The notes beneath the pieces are model-generated. The model saw nothing but the letters and a program-made list of their open reading frames with translations. It was not told where the DNA came from and ran no database searches. From NCBI RefSeq assembly GCF_900099935.1, contig NZ_FNEK01000007.1, forward strand, positions 50,237 through 114,236: 64,000 nucleotides of DNA. The letters run 5' to 3'. Every line of letters begins with the position of its first letter. The first letter of the stretch is position 1. The stretch is from Aliiruegeria lutimaris (lineage in GTDB: Bacteria > Pseudomonadota > Alphaproteobacteria > Rhodobacterales > Rhodobacteraceae). Both the position numbers and the translations under genes were made by a program. Positions 9,231 through 18,284 of the stretch are shown one piece after another.

Positions 9231-10212
9231 CCGGGGCCTCCGCGGCTTCGAAACCGAGTGTCTTGGGATCGAACACGTAATGCGCGCCGCAGAACTGGCA
9301 GTCTGCAGTTACCGTGCCTTCCTCGGTTGTCATGTGGCCGATATCGCGGGCCGAGTAGATCGACAGCGACTGGCGCACCTTGTCGGGCGAACAGGTACAG
9401 CCGAACTCGACCGGCTGCGCGTCAAAGACCCGGGGGCGTTCTTCGTTGAACAGGCGCACCAGAAGCTCCGTCGGCTGCACCAACGGGCCCACCATTTCAA
9501 GCTCCTCCACCGTGTCGAGCAGGATATTGGCGCGTTGCCAGTTCTCACCCTCCTCGCCATCGAGAATGTCATCGGCCGACAGCAGTTGCGGTTCAGCCTC
9601 CGAATTTTCCGGCGGCGTCGGAATGGAGGCCTTCGGCATCGCCTGCAGCATGATAGCCCCGGCCCGCCAACCCTCGTGATCGACGCCGGTCGAATGGCCA
9701 AAGCGCAGCTCAAAGCGCGTCGGGATCTGTTCGGACTGCGCGAAATAGGTCTCCGCGCATTGCGACAGGCTTCCTCCGGCAATCGGGGTGATCCCCTGAT
9801 AGGGCGTCGTTCCCTTGCCTTGGTCGATCAGGATGGCGAAATAGCCCTTGCCGATAAGTTCGAACGGCTTTCCTTCAAGTGGGCGCGTGTCGTCATAGCT
9901 GGCATAAGCGCGGATCTGCGCCGGTGTGCCGTCCTGCTTCGGGGCGTAGTAATCGGTCGCGATCAGCCGCGCAGGACCGTCGCCGCGCACTTGGAGCGAT
10001 AGCTTCCAGCGGAGCTTGAGCGTCTGCCCGATCAGCGCGGTCAGAAGGGTCATCTCGGCGACAAGTGCCTCGATGGCCGGCGGATAGTCATGTTGTTCCA
10101 GCACCCGATCCAGAACGCCGTCAAGACGGGCGACCCGGCCACGGATGTCGGAACGGTCAAGTTGGAAGGGCAGGACAGTGTCGTCCCACGCGATTCTGGA
10201 ACCAATGGTCAT
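9217..10212 (-). CDS. hslO: Hsp33 redox-regulated chaperone
   Basis: The protein has 331 residues. The C-terminal zinc site is visible as 'GCTCSPDKV' followed about 30 residues later by 'CQFCG', the CxC...CxxC redox switch of Hsp33. The N-terminal part carries the family segments 'VAEMTLLTALIGQTLKL' and 'GYFAILIDQG'. The chaperone is activated in the cytoplasm when oxidation releases zinc. The start at 10212 is preceded by AAGGA and removes 18 unlikely residues of the longer open frame. An Asp/Glu-rich insert near residues 195-215 is somewhat longer than in E. coli Hsp33. It heads the minus-strand operon with the NUDIX, CCA-transferase and lysE genes. Confidence 0.93.
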   Translation of the reverse strand: MTIGSRIAWDDTVLPFQLDRSDIRGRVARLDGVLDRVLEQHDYPPAIEALVAEMTLLTALIGQTLKLRWKLSLQVRGDGPARLIATDYYAPKQDGTPAQIRAYASYDDTRPLEGKPFELIGKGYFAILIDQGKGTTPYQGITPIAGGSLSQCAETYFAQSEQIPTRFELRFGHSTGVDHEGWRAGAIMLQAMPKASIPTPPENSEAEPQLLSADDILDGEEGENWQRANILLDTVEELEMVGPLVQPTELLVRLFNEERPRVFDAQPVEFGCTCSPDKVRQSLSIYSARDIGHMTTEEGTVTADCQFCGAHYVFDPKTLGFEAAEAPGDTA

Positions 10213-10289
10213 GGGGTTTCCTTGCAGGCCTGTGGCTGGCATATCGCAGCCATGTAGGCGCGGCAATGCGCTGTTAAAAGGGGAAACCC

Positions 10290-10760
10290 ATGATCCGGCG
10301 TGTCGGAGGGCCCGTTCAGGCGGGCGAAAGATACATCCTGCGCCACGGCGTCTATGCTGTTTTGTTGCGGGGGGACCACGTGTTGCTGACGCATCAGGCC
10401 GCTCCCATTCCCGAATTGCAGCTACCGGGTGGCGGTATCGATCCGGGGGAACAACCTATTGCGGCGCTGCATCGGGAAGTCTACGAGGAGACCGGTTGGA
10501 GCATGCGGCTGCAAAGGCGGTTGGGGGCCTTTCGGCGCTTCACCTACATGCCCGAATACGATCTTTGGGCCGAGAAGCTCTGTACGGTCTATGCCGGTAT
10601 GCCCGTGCGCCGACAGGGCGCGCCGACGGAAAAGGGCCATCTTGCCGTCTGGATACCGGCTGCCGAGGCCGCAGAGTATCTGGGCAATGAAGGGGATCGT
10701 CTTTTCCTCTCGACGGCGATTCGTTCGGGGCTCAATCCGCGTTCCGTTTCGGACCGGTGA
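10290..10760 (+). CDS. NUDIX hydrolase
   Basis: The protein has 156 residues. The Nudix box starts at 'GGGIDPGEQPIAALHREVY' and continues EETGW, all catalytic Glu positions present. N-terminal 'AGERYILRHGVYAVLLRGD' resembles the small NUDIX group often annotated as MutT-like or dinucleoside-polyphosphate hydrolases; the substrate is not deducible. A strong AAAAGGGG site precedes the ATG. The 3' end overlaps the convergent REC-PP2C phosphatase gene by 29 bp, so the two transcripts are antisense to each other at their ends. Confidence 0.85.
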   Translation: MIRRVGGPVQAGERYILRHGVYAVLLRGDHVLLTHQAAPIPELQLPGGGIDPGEQPIAALHREVYEETGWSMRLQRRLGAFRRFTYMPEYDLWAEKLCTVYAGMPVRRQGAPTEKGHLAVWIPAAEAAEYLGNEGDRLFLSTAIRSGLNPRSVSDR

Positions 10761-12000
10761 ACTCGAAAAGGACGGCGGAAACGTCGTCCGAAAATTCCCT
10801 TTCCTCCGCGTACTGGTGCAGGTCCCACGTCACCGCCTCGAGAAATTCCTGCCCTTTCAGATGCCGGTTGTTGGCCAAGGTTTTCCTCAAGCCTTCTTCC
10901 TCGAACATCTTGCCGTCCGGGGACTCGCATTCGGTCACACCGTCTGAAACGATGAAAAGCCTGTCTCCGCAATCGAGATCGCATTCGACCCGCTCAAAGG
11001 ATGCATCGGGCATGAGGCCGACCGGCATACCTCCCGAGCCGATTGACTCGACCGAACCATCAGCTCGCTGGATTACCGGATAAGGATGACCGGCCTGGAC
11101 CAGCATCACATGGCCGCTTATCAGGTCGACCTCGGCGTAGAGCAGGGTGAAATAGGTCTCCGTCTGGATTTCATCGAGTGTCAGGTTGTTGAGCCGTTCG
11201 GCAACCTGTTCGGGGAGAAGAGCATCATAGATACCGAACTCGCCTTCGAACAGGGCGATATTCTGGTCTGCGCTGCTTCCCGACAGGTATCCTGCAAGGC
11301 GGGCGGTCATGAGGGCAGAGGCGACGCCGTGACCCGAAACGTCGATCGCGAACAGGCCCACGCGCCGGGAATCGATCGGGAAGAAGCCCACGAGGTCGCC
11401 ACCGACATGGCCACTCGGACGAAGCAGGAGCGAGACTTCGGAATCGCCAAAGCGCCGGTTTCGTTCCTTGATTAACGATTGCTGTAACTTGCGGGCCTCG
11501 ATGAGGTCGCTGTCCAGCGAATCGTAAAGTGCCTGGAGTTCTTCCAATGTGCTGCTCAGCAGGCGATTCTTGTCCACCAGTTCCTGCTCCATGCGCAGGA
11601 TGCGCTCGCCGGCATTGAGGCGAGCGCGCAACTCGTCTCCGCTGACAGGTTTGGTCAGGAAATCGTCCGCTCCCGCATCCAGCCCCTGCGCGACATCCAC
11701 CGCTTCGGACTTCGACGTCAGCAGGATGAAATACCCGTAGGAATCCCGCTCCATGGCGCGAAAGGCCTGGCAAAAATCCGGGCCGTTCATCCCCGGCATC
11801 ATCCAGTCGCTGATCACGAAATCCGGTGGGTTCGCCGCGCATTTTTCCAGAGCTTCGGGGCCAGAGCCGGCCTCGTCCACGTTGAAACCCCACCGATTCA
11901 ACGAAGCGCAGAGGATCCGGCGCTGCAATCGGCTGTCATCGACCACGAGGATATTCGGGCGATTGGAATCCGGATTCGTTTTTTGGCTGTGCGTCTGCAT
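10732..12000 (-). CDS. Response regulator-PP2C (SpoIIE/RsbU-type) serine phosphatase, RbaY-like
   Basis: The protein has 422 residues. The N-terminal receiver domain (about residues 16-135) has the acidic pair Asp21/Asp22, phospho-acceptor Asp65 in 'SDWMMPG', and the Lys of 'FLTKPVSG'. A coiled-coil linker (about 135-175) leads to a SpoIIE-type phosphatase domain with 'GGDLVGFF', 'DVSGHG' and 'SDGVTE' metal-binding Asp motifs. Proteins of this plan dephosphorylate an anti-anti-sigma factor in partner-switching systems. In Rhodobacter capsulatus the comparable RbaY acts with RbaV/RbaW and affects gene transfer agent production; that match is from memory of the architecture. It is divergent from an Hpt gene that could phosphorylate the receiver. 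No STAS or kinase partner lies next to it. Confidence 0.9.
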   Translation of the reverse strand: MQTHSQKTNPDSNRPNILVVDDSRLQRRILCASLNRWGFNVDEAGSGPEALEKCAANPPDFVISDWMMPGMNGPDFCQAFRAMERDSYGYFILLTSKSEAVDVAQGLDAGADDFLTKPVSGDELRARLNAGERILRMEQELVDKNRLLSSTLEELQALYDSLDSDLIEARKLQQSLIKERNRRFGDSEVSLLLRPSGHVGGDLVGFFPIDSRRVGLFAIDVSGHGVASALMTARLAGYLSGSSADQNIALFEGEFGIYDALLPEQVAERLNNLTLDEIQTETYFTLLYAEVDLISGHVMLVQAGHPYPVIQRADGSVESIGSGGMPVGLMPDASFERVECDLDCGDRLFIVSDGVTECESPDGKMFEEEGLRKTLANNRHLKGQEFLEAVTWDLHQYAEEREFSDDVSAVLFEFTGPKRNAD

Positions 12001-12071
12001 GGCGGTGCTAGAATCCGGTCGTCAATTTCAACTATGCGCCTCGTCTCCAGTAATTGGGTGACACAGGGCAA

Positions 12072-12087
12072 TTAACGTACGGTGAAC
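12072..12087. promoter_or_regulatory. Possible CtrA-like site
   Basis: TTAA-N7-TGAAC differs by one base from the alphaproteobacterial CtrA box TTAA-N7-TTAAC. It lies in the divergent region between the REC-PP2C gene and the Hpt gene. CtrA control of partner-switching genes would fit related bacteria, but a one-mismatch site of this size can occur by chance. Confidence 0.2.
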
Positions 12088-12185
12088 TTGGGACATTTCC
12101 TGAATGTTTATGTCTAAGGTCTTTTTTAACGGCGGAGTCTTAGCTTCGGGTTCGCAACATATCGGCAATGGCCGGAGGATTCGAA

Positions 12186-12518
12186 ATGATCGACTGGAAA
12201 CGCGTTGGTGATTTGAAGCGCGAGATCGGCGCGTCAGAGTTTGACGAGGTCGTCGAGCTGTTCCTCGAAGAGGTCGAAAGCGTGATGGACCGGCTGCGGG
12301 AAAACCCGAATCCAGACCTGTTCGAAGAGGATTTCCATTTCCTCAAGGGGTGTTCGGCAAATCTCGGCTTCGCGGACCTCGCCGGTTTCTGCCTTGCAGG
12401 CGAGACGATGGCGGCCCGTGGTGAAGCGGCGAAAGTGAATCTCTCTCAAATCTTCAACTGCTACGAGAGGTCGAAAATCTTCTTCTTCGAGGGCATGGAA
12501 AATGGTCTGGCCGCCTGA
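12186..12518 (+). CDS. Stand-alone histidine phosphotransfer (Hpt) domain protein
   Basis: The protein has 110 residues and is a single alpha-helical Hpt domain. The phosphorylatable His51 lies in 'HFLKGCSANLGF', matching the HxLKGxxxxLG consensus. No kinase or receiver domain is attached. The start at 12186 is chosen over an ATG at 12168 because GGAGGA stands 6 nt before it. The gene is divergent from the REC-PP2C phosphatase, so a local phosphorelay Hpt to receiver is a reasonable inference. A hybrid histidine kinase to feed it is not present in the window. Confidence 0.85.
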   Translation: MIDWKRVGDLKREIGASEFDEVVELFLEEVESVMDRLRENPNPDLFEEDFHFLKGCSANLGFADLAGFCLAGETMAARGEAAKVNLSQIFNCYERSKIFFFEGMENGLAA

Positions 12519-12608
12519 CAACGGTTTTCCGGCCGTGTCGCGATAAGCTGACCTGGCGAGCGCGAAATCGCACTATACTGCCCGTCGCGGCAACGCCACT
12601 CACTCCGC

Positions 12609-13853
12609 TCAGATCACGAATTCTGACAGGGTCTCGTCACTCGTTATGTCGTTGTAGACGAGCCCGGCCGTTTCGAGACGCGAGAACAGCGCCGTGAAAT
12701 TCGCCGGGTGGCTCGTCTCGATCCCCAACAGGACCGAGCCGAAATTCCTGGCGGATTTCTTCATGTATTCAAAACGGGCAATGTCGTCTTCGGGCCCAAG
12801 AAGGTCCAGGAAGTCCCGCAGGGCGCCTGGCCGCTGGGGCAGGCGGAGAATGATGTATTTCTTGACGCCGGAGTATCTCTGCGCGCGCTCCTTCACCTCG
12901 GGAAGCCGCTCGAAATCGAAATTCCCTCCTGAGGTCACGCAGACGATACGCCGCCCACGGATCTGGTTGGCCAGATCCGGAAGCACGTCCACCGATAGCG
13001 CCCCCGCCGGTTCGAGCACGATACCCTCGATATTGAGCATCTCGAGAATGGTGGTGCAAATCCGGTCCTCCGGCGCGCAGAGAACATCCGCCGGGGCGAC
13101 ATGGTCCAGCGCTTCGAAGGGCAGGTCGCCGATTCGTGCCACGGCTGCGCCGTCAACGAAGGTGTTCACACGGTCCAGCGTCACAGGGTGTCCGGCAGCC
13201 ACCGCTGCGCTCAGGCTGGCCCCGCCCTTGGGCTCGACGTAGCGCAATCCGACCAATGGTGCGGTTTCCGCCAGGTATTGCGTCACCCCGGCGGACAGAC
13301 CGCCGCCACCGACAGGCAGGATCACCATGTCGGGCGGGTCGATCTCGTCGAGCACCTCGACCATCACCGAAGCCTGCCCCTCGATGACATCGACATCGTC
13401 AAATGGTGCGAGAAAATGGCCGCCCTCGGCAACGCACCATTTCTGCGCTTCCGCCAGAGTGTCGTCGAAATAGTCGCCGGTCAGGCGAATCTCGATCGAG
13501 TCTCCGCCAAAAACCCGCGTCTTCTGGATTTTTTGTTGGGGAGTCGTCACAGGCATGAACACCACGCCCCGCACGCCGAAATGGCGGCAGACGAAAGCGA
13601 CGCCCTGTGCATGGTTGCCCGCGCTGGCGCAGACGAAAAGCGATTGGTCCGGTTTGTCCGCCAGCACCTTGCGCATGGCGTTGAACGCACCGCGTAATTT
13701 GTAGGAGCGCACAGGCGAGAGGTCTTCCCGCTTCAGAAGGATCTCGGCGCCGAACCTGTCGGACAGGTGATCGTTCCGCTGAAGTGGTGTCGGCGGAAAC
13801 AGGCTGCGCATCTGGGCAGTCGCAGCGCGGGCTTTTTCTGCGAAGGAGGTCAT
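12609..13853 (-). CDS. ilvA: Threonine ammonia-lyase (threonine dehydratase)
   Basis: The protein has 414 residues. The PLP lysine lies in 'RSYKLRGAFN', the phosphate-binding Gly-rich loop in 'VGGGGLSAG', and 'ASAGNHAQGVA' is the substrate loop. A single C-terminal ACT-like regulatory domain ends the protein ('RPGALRDFLDLLG'). It converts threonine to 2-oxobutanoate, the first committed step to isoleucine. The start at 13853 has GGAGG only one base away, closer than ideal, so an upstream non-ATG start inside the open frame to 13925 is possible. Confidence 0.92.
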   Translation of the reverse strand: MTSFAEKARAATAQMRSLFPPTPLQRNDHLSDRFGAEILLKREDLSPVRSYKLRGAFNAMRKVLADKPDQSLFVCASAGNHAQGVAFVCRHFGVRGVVFMPVTTPQQKIQKTRVFGGDSIEIRLTGDYFDDTLAEAQKWCVAEGGHFLAPFDDVDVIEGQASVMVEVLDEIDPPDMVILPVGGGGLSAGVTQYLAETAPLVGLRYVEPKGGASLSAAVAAGHPVTLDRVNTFVDGAAVARIGDLPFEALDHVAPADVLCAPEDRICTTILEMLNIEGIVLEPAGALSVDVLPDLANQIRGRRIVCVTSGGNFDFERLPEVKERAQRYSGVKKYIILRLPQRPGALRDFLDLLGPEDDIARFEYMKKSARNFGSVLLGIETSHPANFTALFSRLETAGLVYNDITSDETLSEFVI

Positions 13854-14090
13854 GCCTCCATCTGGCGCATGGCGGATGCGGACGCAAGCCTCAGTGCTGC
13901 GCCCGTGCCTCGATGAGGACTCCATAGAGCTTGGCCAGCGGGCTCATCGAGACCATCGTAGCAACCCAGCGGAAACGCGTTCTGTTGCATCGAACTCACC
14001 CTTGGCACCATGTGCCGTGTACTGGCTTACCTTGCCCTGCCACAGAAAAGGCGATATCGCGCGCAGGAAAATGAGACAAAGGGATTCAGT

Positions 14091-15314
14091 ATGTCCGCGC
14101 CCAAGAAAGTGGTGCTTGCCTATTCGGGCGGCCTCGACACATCCATCATCCTCAAGTGGCTGCAGGTGGAATACGGCTGCGAAGTCGCCACCTTTACAGC
14201 CGATCTCGGGCAGGGCGAGGAGCTTGATCCCGCGCGCAAGAAGGCCGAGATGCTTGGCATCAAGCCGGAAAACATCTTCATCGAGGATCTGCGCGAGGAA
14301 TTTGTGCGCGACTTCGTCTTCCCGATGTTCCGTGCCAACGCACAGTACGAGGGGCTTTACCTGCTCGGCACGTCCATCGCCCGCCCGCTGATTTCCAAGC
14401 GGCTGGTCGAGATTGCCGCCGAGACCGGCGCGGATGCGGTCTCCCACGGCGCGACCGGCAAGGGCAACGACCAGGTTCGCTTCGAGCTTTCGGCCTATGC
14501 GCTGAACCCCGAGATCAAGGTGATCGCGCCCTGGCGGGAATGGGATCTCGGCTCGCGCACCAAGCTGCTCGAATTCGCCGAAGCCCACCAGATCCCGATT
14601 GCCAAGGACAAGCGTGGCGAGGCGCCGTTCTCCGTCGATGCGAACCTTCTGCACACCTCGTCCGAGGGCAAGGTTCTGGAAGACCCGGCCGAGGAAGCGC
14701 CCGATTATGTTTACCAGCGGACCGTGCATCCCGAGGATGCGCCGGACACGCCCGAATATATCGAGATCGAGTTCGAAAGGGGCGACGCGGTTGCCATCAA
14801 TGGCGAGCGGATGAGCCCGGCCACGATCCTTACCGAACTCAACGAATATGGCCGCAAGCATGGCGTTGGCCGGCTGGACCTCGTCGAGGGCCGTTTCGTA
14901 GGCATGAAATCCCGCGGCATCTACGAGACGCCGGGCGGCACGATCCTGCTCGACGCCCACCGCGGCATCGAGTCGATCACGCTCGACCGGATGCAGATCC
15001 ATCTCAAGGACGAGCTGATGCCGCGCTATGCCGAGATGATCTATAATGGTTTCTGGTACAGCCCGGAGCGCGAAATGCTTCAGGCGGCAATCGACAAGAG
15101 CCAGGAGCATGTCACCGGCACGGTGCGGATGAAGCTCTACAAGGGGCTGGCGCGCGTCGTCGCCCGTTGGTCCGACCATTCGCTCTATTCCGAGGAGCAA
15201 GTGACGTTCGAAGAGGATATGGGCGCCTACGACCAGTCCGACGCGCAGGGTTTCATCCAGCTTCAGGGCTTGCGACTGAGGCTGCTGGCCCGCCGGGACA
15301 AGCGGTTCAACTAA
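14091..15314 (+). CDS. argG: Argininosuccinate synthase
   Basis: The protein has 407 residues, the standard length. The ATP-binding 'AYSGGLDTS' PP-loop is at the N-terminus. '[15 protein letters not shown]' and '[13 protein letters not shown]' match the citrulline/aspartate-binding regions. It joins citrulline and aspartate with ATP to make argininosuccinate for arginine synthesis. The open frame extends 27 codons upstream, but the conserved protein starts at 14091. About 240 bp separates it from the divergent ilvA, and a strong intrinsic terminator follows. Confidence 0.97.
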   Translation: MSAPKKVVLAYSGGLDTSIILKWLQVEYGCEVATFTADLGQGEELDPARKKAEMLGIKPENIFIEDLREEFVRDFVFPMFRANAQYEGLYLLGTSIARPLISKRLVEIAAETGADAVSHGATGKGNDQVRFELSAYALNPEIKVIAPWREWDLGSRTKLLEFAEAHQIPIAKDKRGEAPFSVDANLLHTSSEGKVLEDPAEEAPDYVYQRTVHPEDAPDTPEYIEIEFERGDAVAINGERMSPATILTELNEYGRKHGVGRLDLVEGRFVGMKSRGIYETPGGTILLDAHRGIESITLDRMQIHLKDELMPRYAEMIYNGFWYSPEREMLQAAIDKSQEHVTGTVRMKLYKGLARVVARWSDHSLYSEEQVTFEEDMGAYDQSDAQGFIQLQGLRLRLLARRDKRFN

Positions 15315-15336
15315 ACCGATCCGGGATATCGAAACG

Positions 15337-15362
15337 GGGCCGTCCTTCTGGGCGGCCCTTTT
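15337..15362 (+). terminator. Intrinsic terminator after argG
   Basis: A 9-bp stem (GGGCCGTCC / GGGCGGCCC, one G-U pair) with TTCT loop is followed by TTTT. It begins 22 bp after the argG stop and separates it from the SCP2 gene. Confidence 0.88.
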
Positions 15363-15440
15363 CGTTTGCCGCAACGCAGCGTCAGGCTTGCCGGACTGGA
15401 CGCGCCTTCCTACCGATTTCGAGACAGAGGGAGGAAAGCC

Positions 15441-15728
15441 ATGTCACTGACAGCGATCGCCGAAACCATTGAAAAGGGTCTTTCGAAGAGCGATTTCACT
15501 GACAGTCTGAAATTCGACTGCGGCACCGCCGGCGTGATCATGATTGCCGACAAGCAGGTGTCTCTCGAAGACGGACCGGCGGCCTGCACGCTGAAGATGA
15601 GCGTCGAGAACCTCGAAAAGCTCGTCACCGGCAAACTGAACCCGATGACGGCGGTCATGATGGGCAAGATCAAGGTCGGCGGCGATCCGTCCGTGGCAAT
15701 GAAGCTTGGCAAACTGCTGAAAGGCTGA
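15441..15728 (+). CDS. SCP2 sterol-binding-fold protein
   Basis: The protein has 95 residues and consists of one SCP2 domain: 'KFDCGTAGVIMIADKQV', 'CTLKMSVENLEKLVTGKLN' and 'AVMMGKIKVGGDPSVAMKL' follow the family order. SCP2 proteins bind hydrophobic ligands such as fatty acyl chains or sterols; no enzyme domain is fused here. The ATG at 15441 has a strong GGGAGGAAA site. The gene stands alone after the argG terminator and is convergent with the sulfotransferase-like gene 27 bp away. Confidence 0.88.
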   Translation: MSLTAIAETIEKGLSKSDFTDSLKFDCGTAGVIMIADKQVSLEDGPAACTLKMSVENLEKLVTGKLNPMTAVMMGKIKVGGDPSVAMKLGKLLKG

Positions 15729-15755
15729 TCCGAAACGCTGGTGTGGAAACCCGCC

Positions 15756-16478
15756 CTACGCTGGTTTCAAGGCGCTCGCCGCCAACCGTTTGTAATGCGG
15801 CAGGGCGGCCTCCAGAACATCCCGCAGATGTTCCGGCACTTCCGGCAAGGGTCCCTCGCGACCGGCGAACCCAGTGCTTTTCCAGACGGATTCGTACCAA
15901 TGCGGCGCCCAGACTCCGTCGCAACCCTTGCCGCCGGCTGGCCAGGAGAGCATTGCTGGGTCGAATTCCAGTCCGATCTCGGCACAAAGAGCGCGCAGCA
16001 TCCCTTCGGGGTTGTGGCGAATGTCGTGGCTGTCCACCACGATCGCCTTGCCATGTACCTCCGCGACATGGTCGAAAAGGTCGGCCTGCTGCCAGAATCC
16101 GATATCATCCAGCGTCGGGTTTTCCCGCTTGAGGCCATAGCTGGCGATCACCCGCGCCGGATGCCGGATCAGGAAGACATTCACCATGTTGTCCATCCAA
16201 TCCGTCGGCATGCCGGCAAAGATGTGGTGGGTCATGTGTTTCTGGTAGAAATGCGGAGCGCCACCCGGAACCGGTCCAGTGAGATAGGCCACGACCTCCG
16301 CCGGATCGGTTGGCTGTGCGGCGAGAATCTCGTCCTGCATCGGGTGGGTCAGTCCTGTCGCGGCGAGGTAGGCCGCATAGAAAGGCTCATCCACCGCTGC
16401 GAAATCCGCCCGGTTGGCAAAGGCATACATCATCGCCGTCGAGAGATTCCGCGGCCCGGACCACATCGCAATCCGCAT
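15756..16478 (-). CDS. Sulfotransferase-like P-loop protein
   Basis: The protein has 240 residues. The N-terminal 'MWSGPRNLSTAMM' resembles the 5'-phosphosulfate loop of PAPS sulfotransferases, and 'VFLIRHPARVIASYGL' resembles the 3'-phosphate motif. The chain is shorter than classic sulfotransferases, and its acceptor is unknown. Its ATG shares one base with the TGA of the upstream class IV aminotransferase gene (TGATG), so the two are translationally coupled. Some plant proteins fuse a similar P-loop part to a branched-chain aminotransferase-like part, which makes a joint function plausible. That recollection should be checked. Confidence 0.72.
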   Translation of the reverse strand: MRIAMWSGPRNLSTAMMYAFANRADFAAVDEPFYAAYLAATGLTHPMQDEILAAQPTDPAEVVAYLTGPVPGGAPHFYQKHMTHHIFAGMPTDWMDNMVNVFLIRHPARVIASYGLKRENPTLDDIGFWQQADLFDHVAEVHGKAIVVDSHDIRHNPEGMLRALCAEIGLEFDPAMLSWPAGGKGCDGVWAPHWYESVWKSTGFAGREGPLPEVPEHLRDVLEAALPHYKRLAASALKPA

Positions 16479-17395
16479 CAGTGGCACTCCCGCGTGACGA
16501 GGTCCTTGTAGAGCCCCCGCAACCGCTCGGTCATAGGCCCCATCTGGCCGGATCCGATCTGCCGGCCGTCGATCTCGCCCACCGGAGTCTGTGCGCCAAA
16601 GGTACCGGTCAAGAACGCCTCGTCGGCCCCATAGGTGTCCACCAGCGAGTAGTTCCGCTCGAAAACCGGGATGCTGTTCGCCCGGCAGATATCGATTACC
16701 TTCTGCCGGGTGATCCCGTTCATGCAGTAATCGCCCGTCGAGGTCCAAACGGCGCCCTTGCGGACGATGAAGAAATTGCAGGCATTGGTCGTGTTTACGA
16801 AGCCGTTCACGTCCAGCATCAGCGCTTCGTCTGCACCGGCCTTCTCGGCGGCAATACAGGCCAGCACACAGTTCAGCTTGGAATGCGAGTTGAGCTTCGG
16901 GTCCTGGCTCATCGGCAAGCCACGGATATGCGGAACGGTCGCCAGCCGGATCGGCCGCGGAAGCGATGGCGTCGAATGCTCCATGATGATCGCGACGGTT
17001 GGCCCCTGCTGCGAGAGCGACGGGTGCTGGAAGGGTCGCGTCTTGACTCCGCGTGTCACCATCAGCCGCGCATGGGCGTCCGTCTCCATGCCATTGGCCG
17101 CCCGCGTTTCCTCGAGTGCGGCTTTCAGGCCTTCCCGGTCCAGCCCGATGTCGAGACCCACCGCCAGCGCGGCCTCGAAAAGCCGGTCCAGATGTTCATC
17201 GAGAAACGCCCAGTGGCCATTATAGAGCCGCAGCCCTTCCCAGATGCCGTCGCCCAGCATGAACCCGCTGTCATATACCGAAACCACGGCTTCGGCCTTG
17301 GGCACGACCCGGCCATTCAGCCAGATCGAGATGGTTTCGTTGCGGGCGTCCTCGGCCGCCTGGTGGGTGGAGATCTTGTCAGCGCTCTGTGTCAT
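16478..17395 (-). CDS. Class IV PLP aminotransferase (branched-chain / D-amino-acid type)
   Basis: The protein has 305 residues. 'VYDSGFMLGDGIWEGLRLY' and the PLP-phosphate region 'FLTGTFGAQTPVGEIDG' identify fold type IV aminotransferases; the PLP Lys is probably in 'LNSHSKLNCVLA'. It could act on branched-chain amino acids or on D-amino acids, and sequence alone does not decide. The start at 17395 gives the usual N-terminus; no clear ribosome site is visible. The gene is coupled by a TGATG overlap to a sulfotransferase-like gene, an unusual partner for an aminotransferase. Confidence 0.85.
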   Translation of the reverse strand: MTQSADKISTHQAAEDARNETISIWLNGRVVPKAEAVVSVYDSGFMLGDGIWEGLRLYNGHWAFLDEHLDRLFEAALAVGLDIGLDREGLKAALEETRAANGMETDAHARLMVTRGVKTRPFQHPSLSQQGPTVAIIMEHSTPSLPRPIRLATVPHIRGLPMSQDPKLNSHSKLNCVLACIAAEKAGADEALMLDVNGFVNTTNACNFFIVRKGAVWTSTGDYCMNGITRQKVIDICRANSIPVFERNYSLVDTYGADEAFLTGTFGAQTPVGEIDGRQIGSGQMGPMTERLRGLYKDLVTRECH

Positions 17396-17529
17396 GGCGC
17401 CGACGCTAAGGGGGCGTGAAGGAAAGGGAAAGCCTGAAACCTGCGTCACCTGTACGTGATCTCACAGCCCGTTGAATTGCAGGTGAAACGCGCCTGTGGG
17501 CACATTGCCGTCAAAGGAAAGGAAATGTC

Positions 17530-18192
17530 ATGCAAGCCATTCTGGACAACGTGAAACCGGCCGTTCTGGCGCTGTTCATCGCCATCGGGACGGTTGTGCA
17601 TTGCGGCGACGCCAAGGCGGCGCAAACCGAAACGGCGATCTTTGCCGGCGGGTGCTTTTGGTGCGTGGAATCCGATTTCGAGAGTGTCCCGGGCGTGATC
17701 GAAGCGGTGTCCGGCTTCACCGGGGGTACGGTGGAGAACCCCAGCTACAAACAGGTCGTACGCGGTGGAACCGGTCATTACGAGGCGGTGGAGATCACCT
17801 ACGACCCGGCCAAAGTCAGCTATCCCCAGCTCGTGGACCTGTTCTTCCGGTCGGTCGACCCGACCGATGCGGGCGGACAGTTCTGCGACCGTGGCGACAG
17901 CTACCGCACGGCGATTTTCGCAACGCCTGCTCAGAAACCGGCAGCAGACTCCGGGCTGGCTTCGGCCCAGCAGGCGTTGGGCAAGCGGATTGTGACCCCC
18001 GTCCTTGCCGCTCAGGCATTCTACCCAGCCGAGGACTACCATCAGGACTATTACAAGCAGGACGAGTTGATCCTCACCCGCTTCGGTCCCCGCTCCAAGG
18101 CAAAGGCTTACAAGCTGTATCGAGACAGCTGCGGTCGCGATGACCGGGTCCGGCAACTCTGGGGCAACGACGCGCCTTTTGTGGGCGGTTGA
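17530..18192 (+). CDS. msrA: Peptide-methionine (S)-S-oxide reductase, exported form
   Basis: The protein has 220 residues. An N-terminal hydrophobic stretch ending near 'GDAKAAQTE' looks like a cleavable signal peptide, followed by the MsrA core with catalytic Cys42 in 'GGCFWCVE'. 'AEDYHQDYY' carries the conserved acidic and aromatic residues of the substrate pocket. It repairs S-methionine sulfoxide in periplasmic proteins. No MsrB domain is fused or adjacent. A strong AAAGGAAAGGAAA stretch precedes the ATG. C-terminal 'YRDSCGRD' supplies a possible resolving Cys. Confidence 0.92.
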   Translation: MQAILDNVKPAVLALFIAIGTVVHCGDAKAAQTETAIFAGGCFWCVESDFESVPGVIEAVSGFTGGTVENPSYKQVVRGGTGHYEAVEITYDPAKVSYPQLVDLFFRSVDPTDAGGQFCDRGDSYRTAIFATPAQKPAADSGLASAQQALGKRIVTPVLAAQAFYPAEDYHQDYYKQDELILTRFGPRSKAKAYKLYRDSCGRDDRVRQLWGNDAPFVGG

Positions 18193-18206
18193 TCACCGGA
18201 AAATCC

Positions 18207-18229
18207 GCCGCGCGCCCGTGGCGCGCGGC
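18207..18229 (-). terminator. Intrinsic terminator of hemH
   Basis: A perfect 10-bp GC stem (GCCGCGCGCC / GGCGCGCGGC) with a 3-nt loop is followed on the minus strand by GGATTTTCC. It lies between convergent msrA and hemH and fits the hemH transcript best. Confidence 0.75.
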
Positions 18230-18284
18230 CACCCCCAACGGGAGCAGCGCATCTTTGATGCGACGACGACGGGCGGGAGTGCCC

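Noticed and set aside
10732..10760. Fusion or frameshift between the NUDIX gene and the phosphatase gene
   Set aside because: The genes are convergent and simply overlap by 29 bp at their 3' ends; both are full length.
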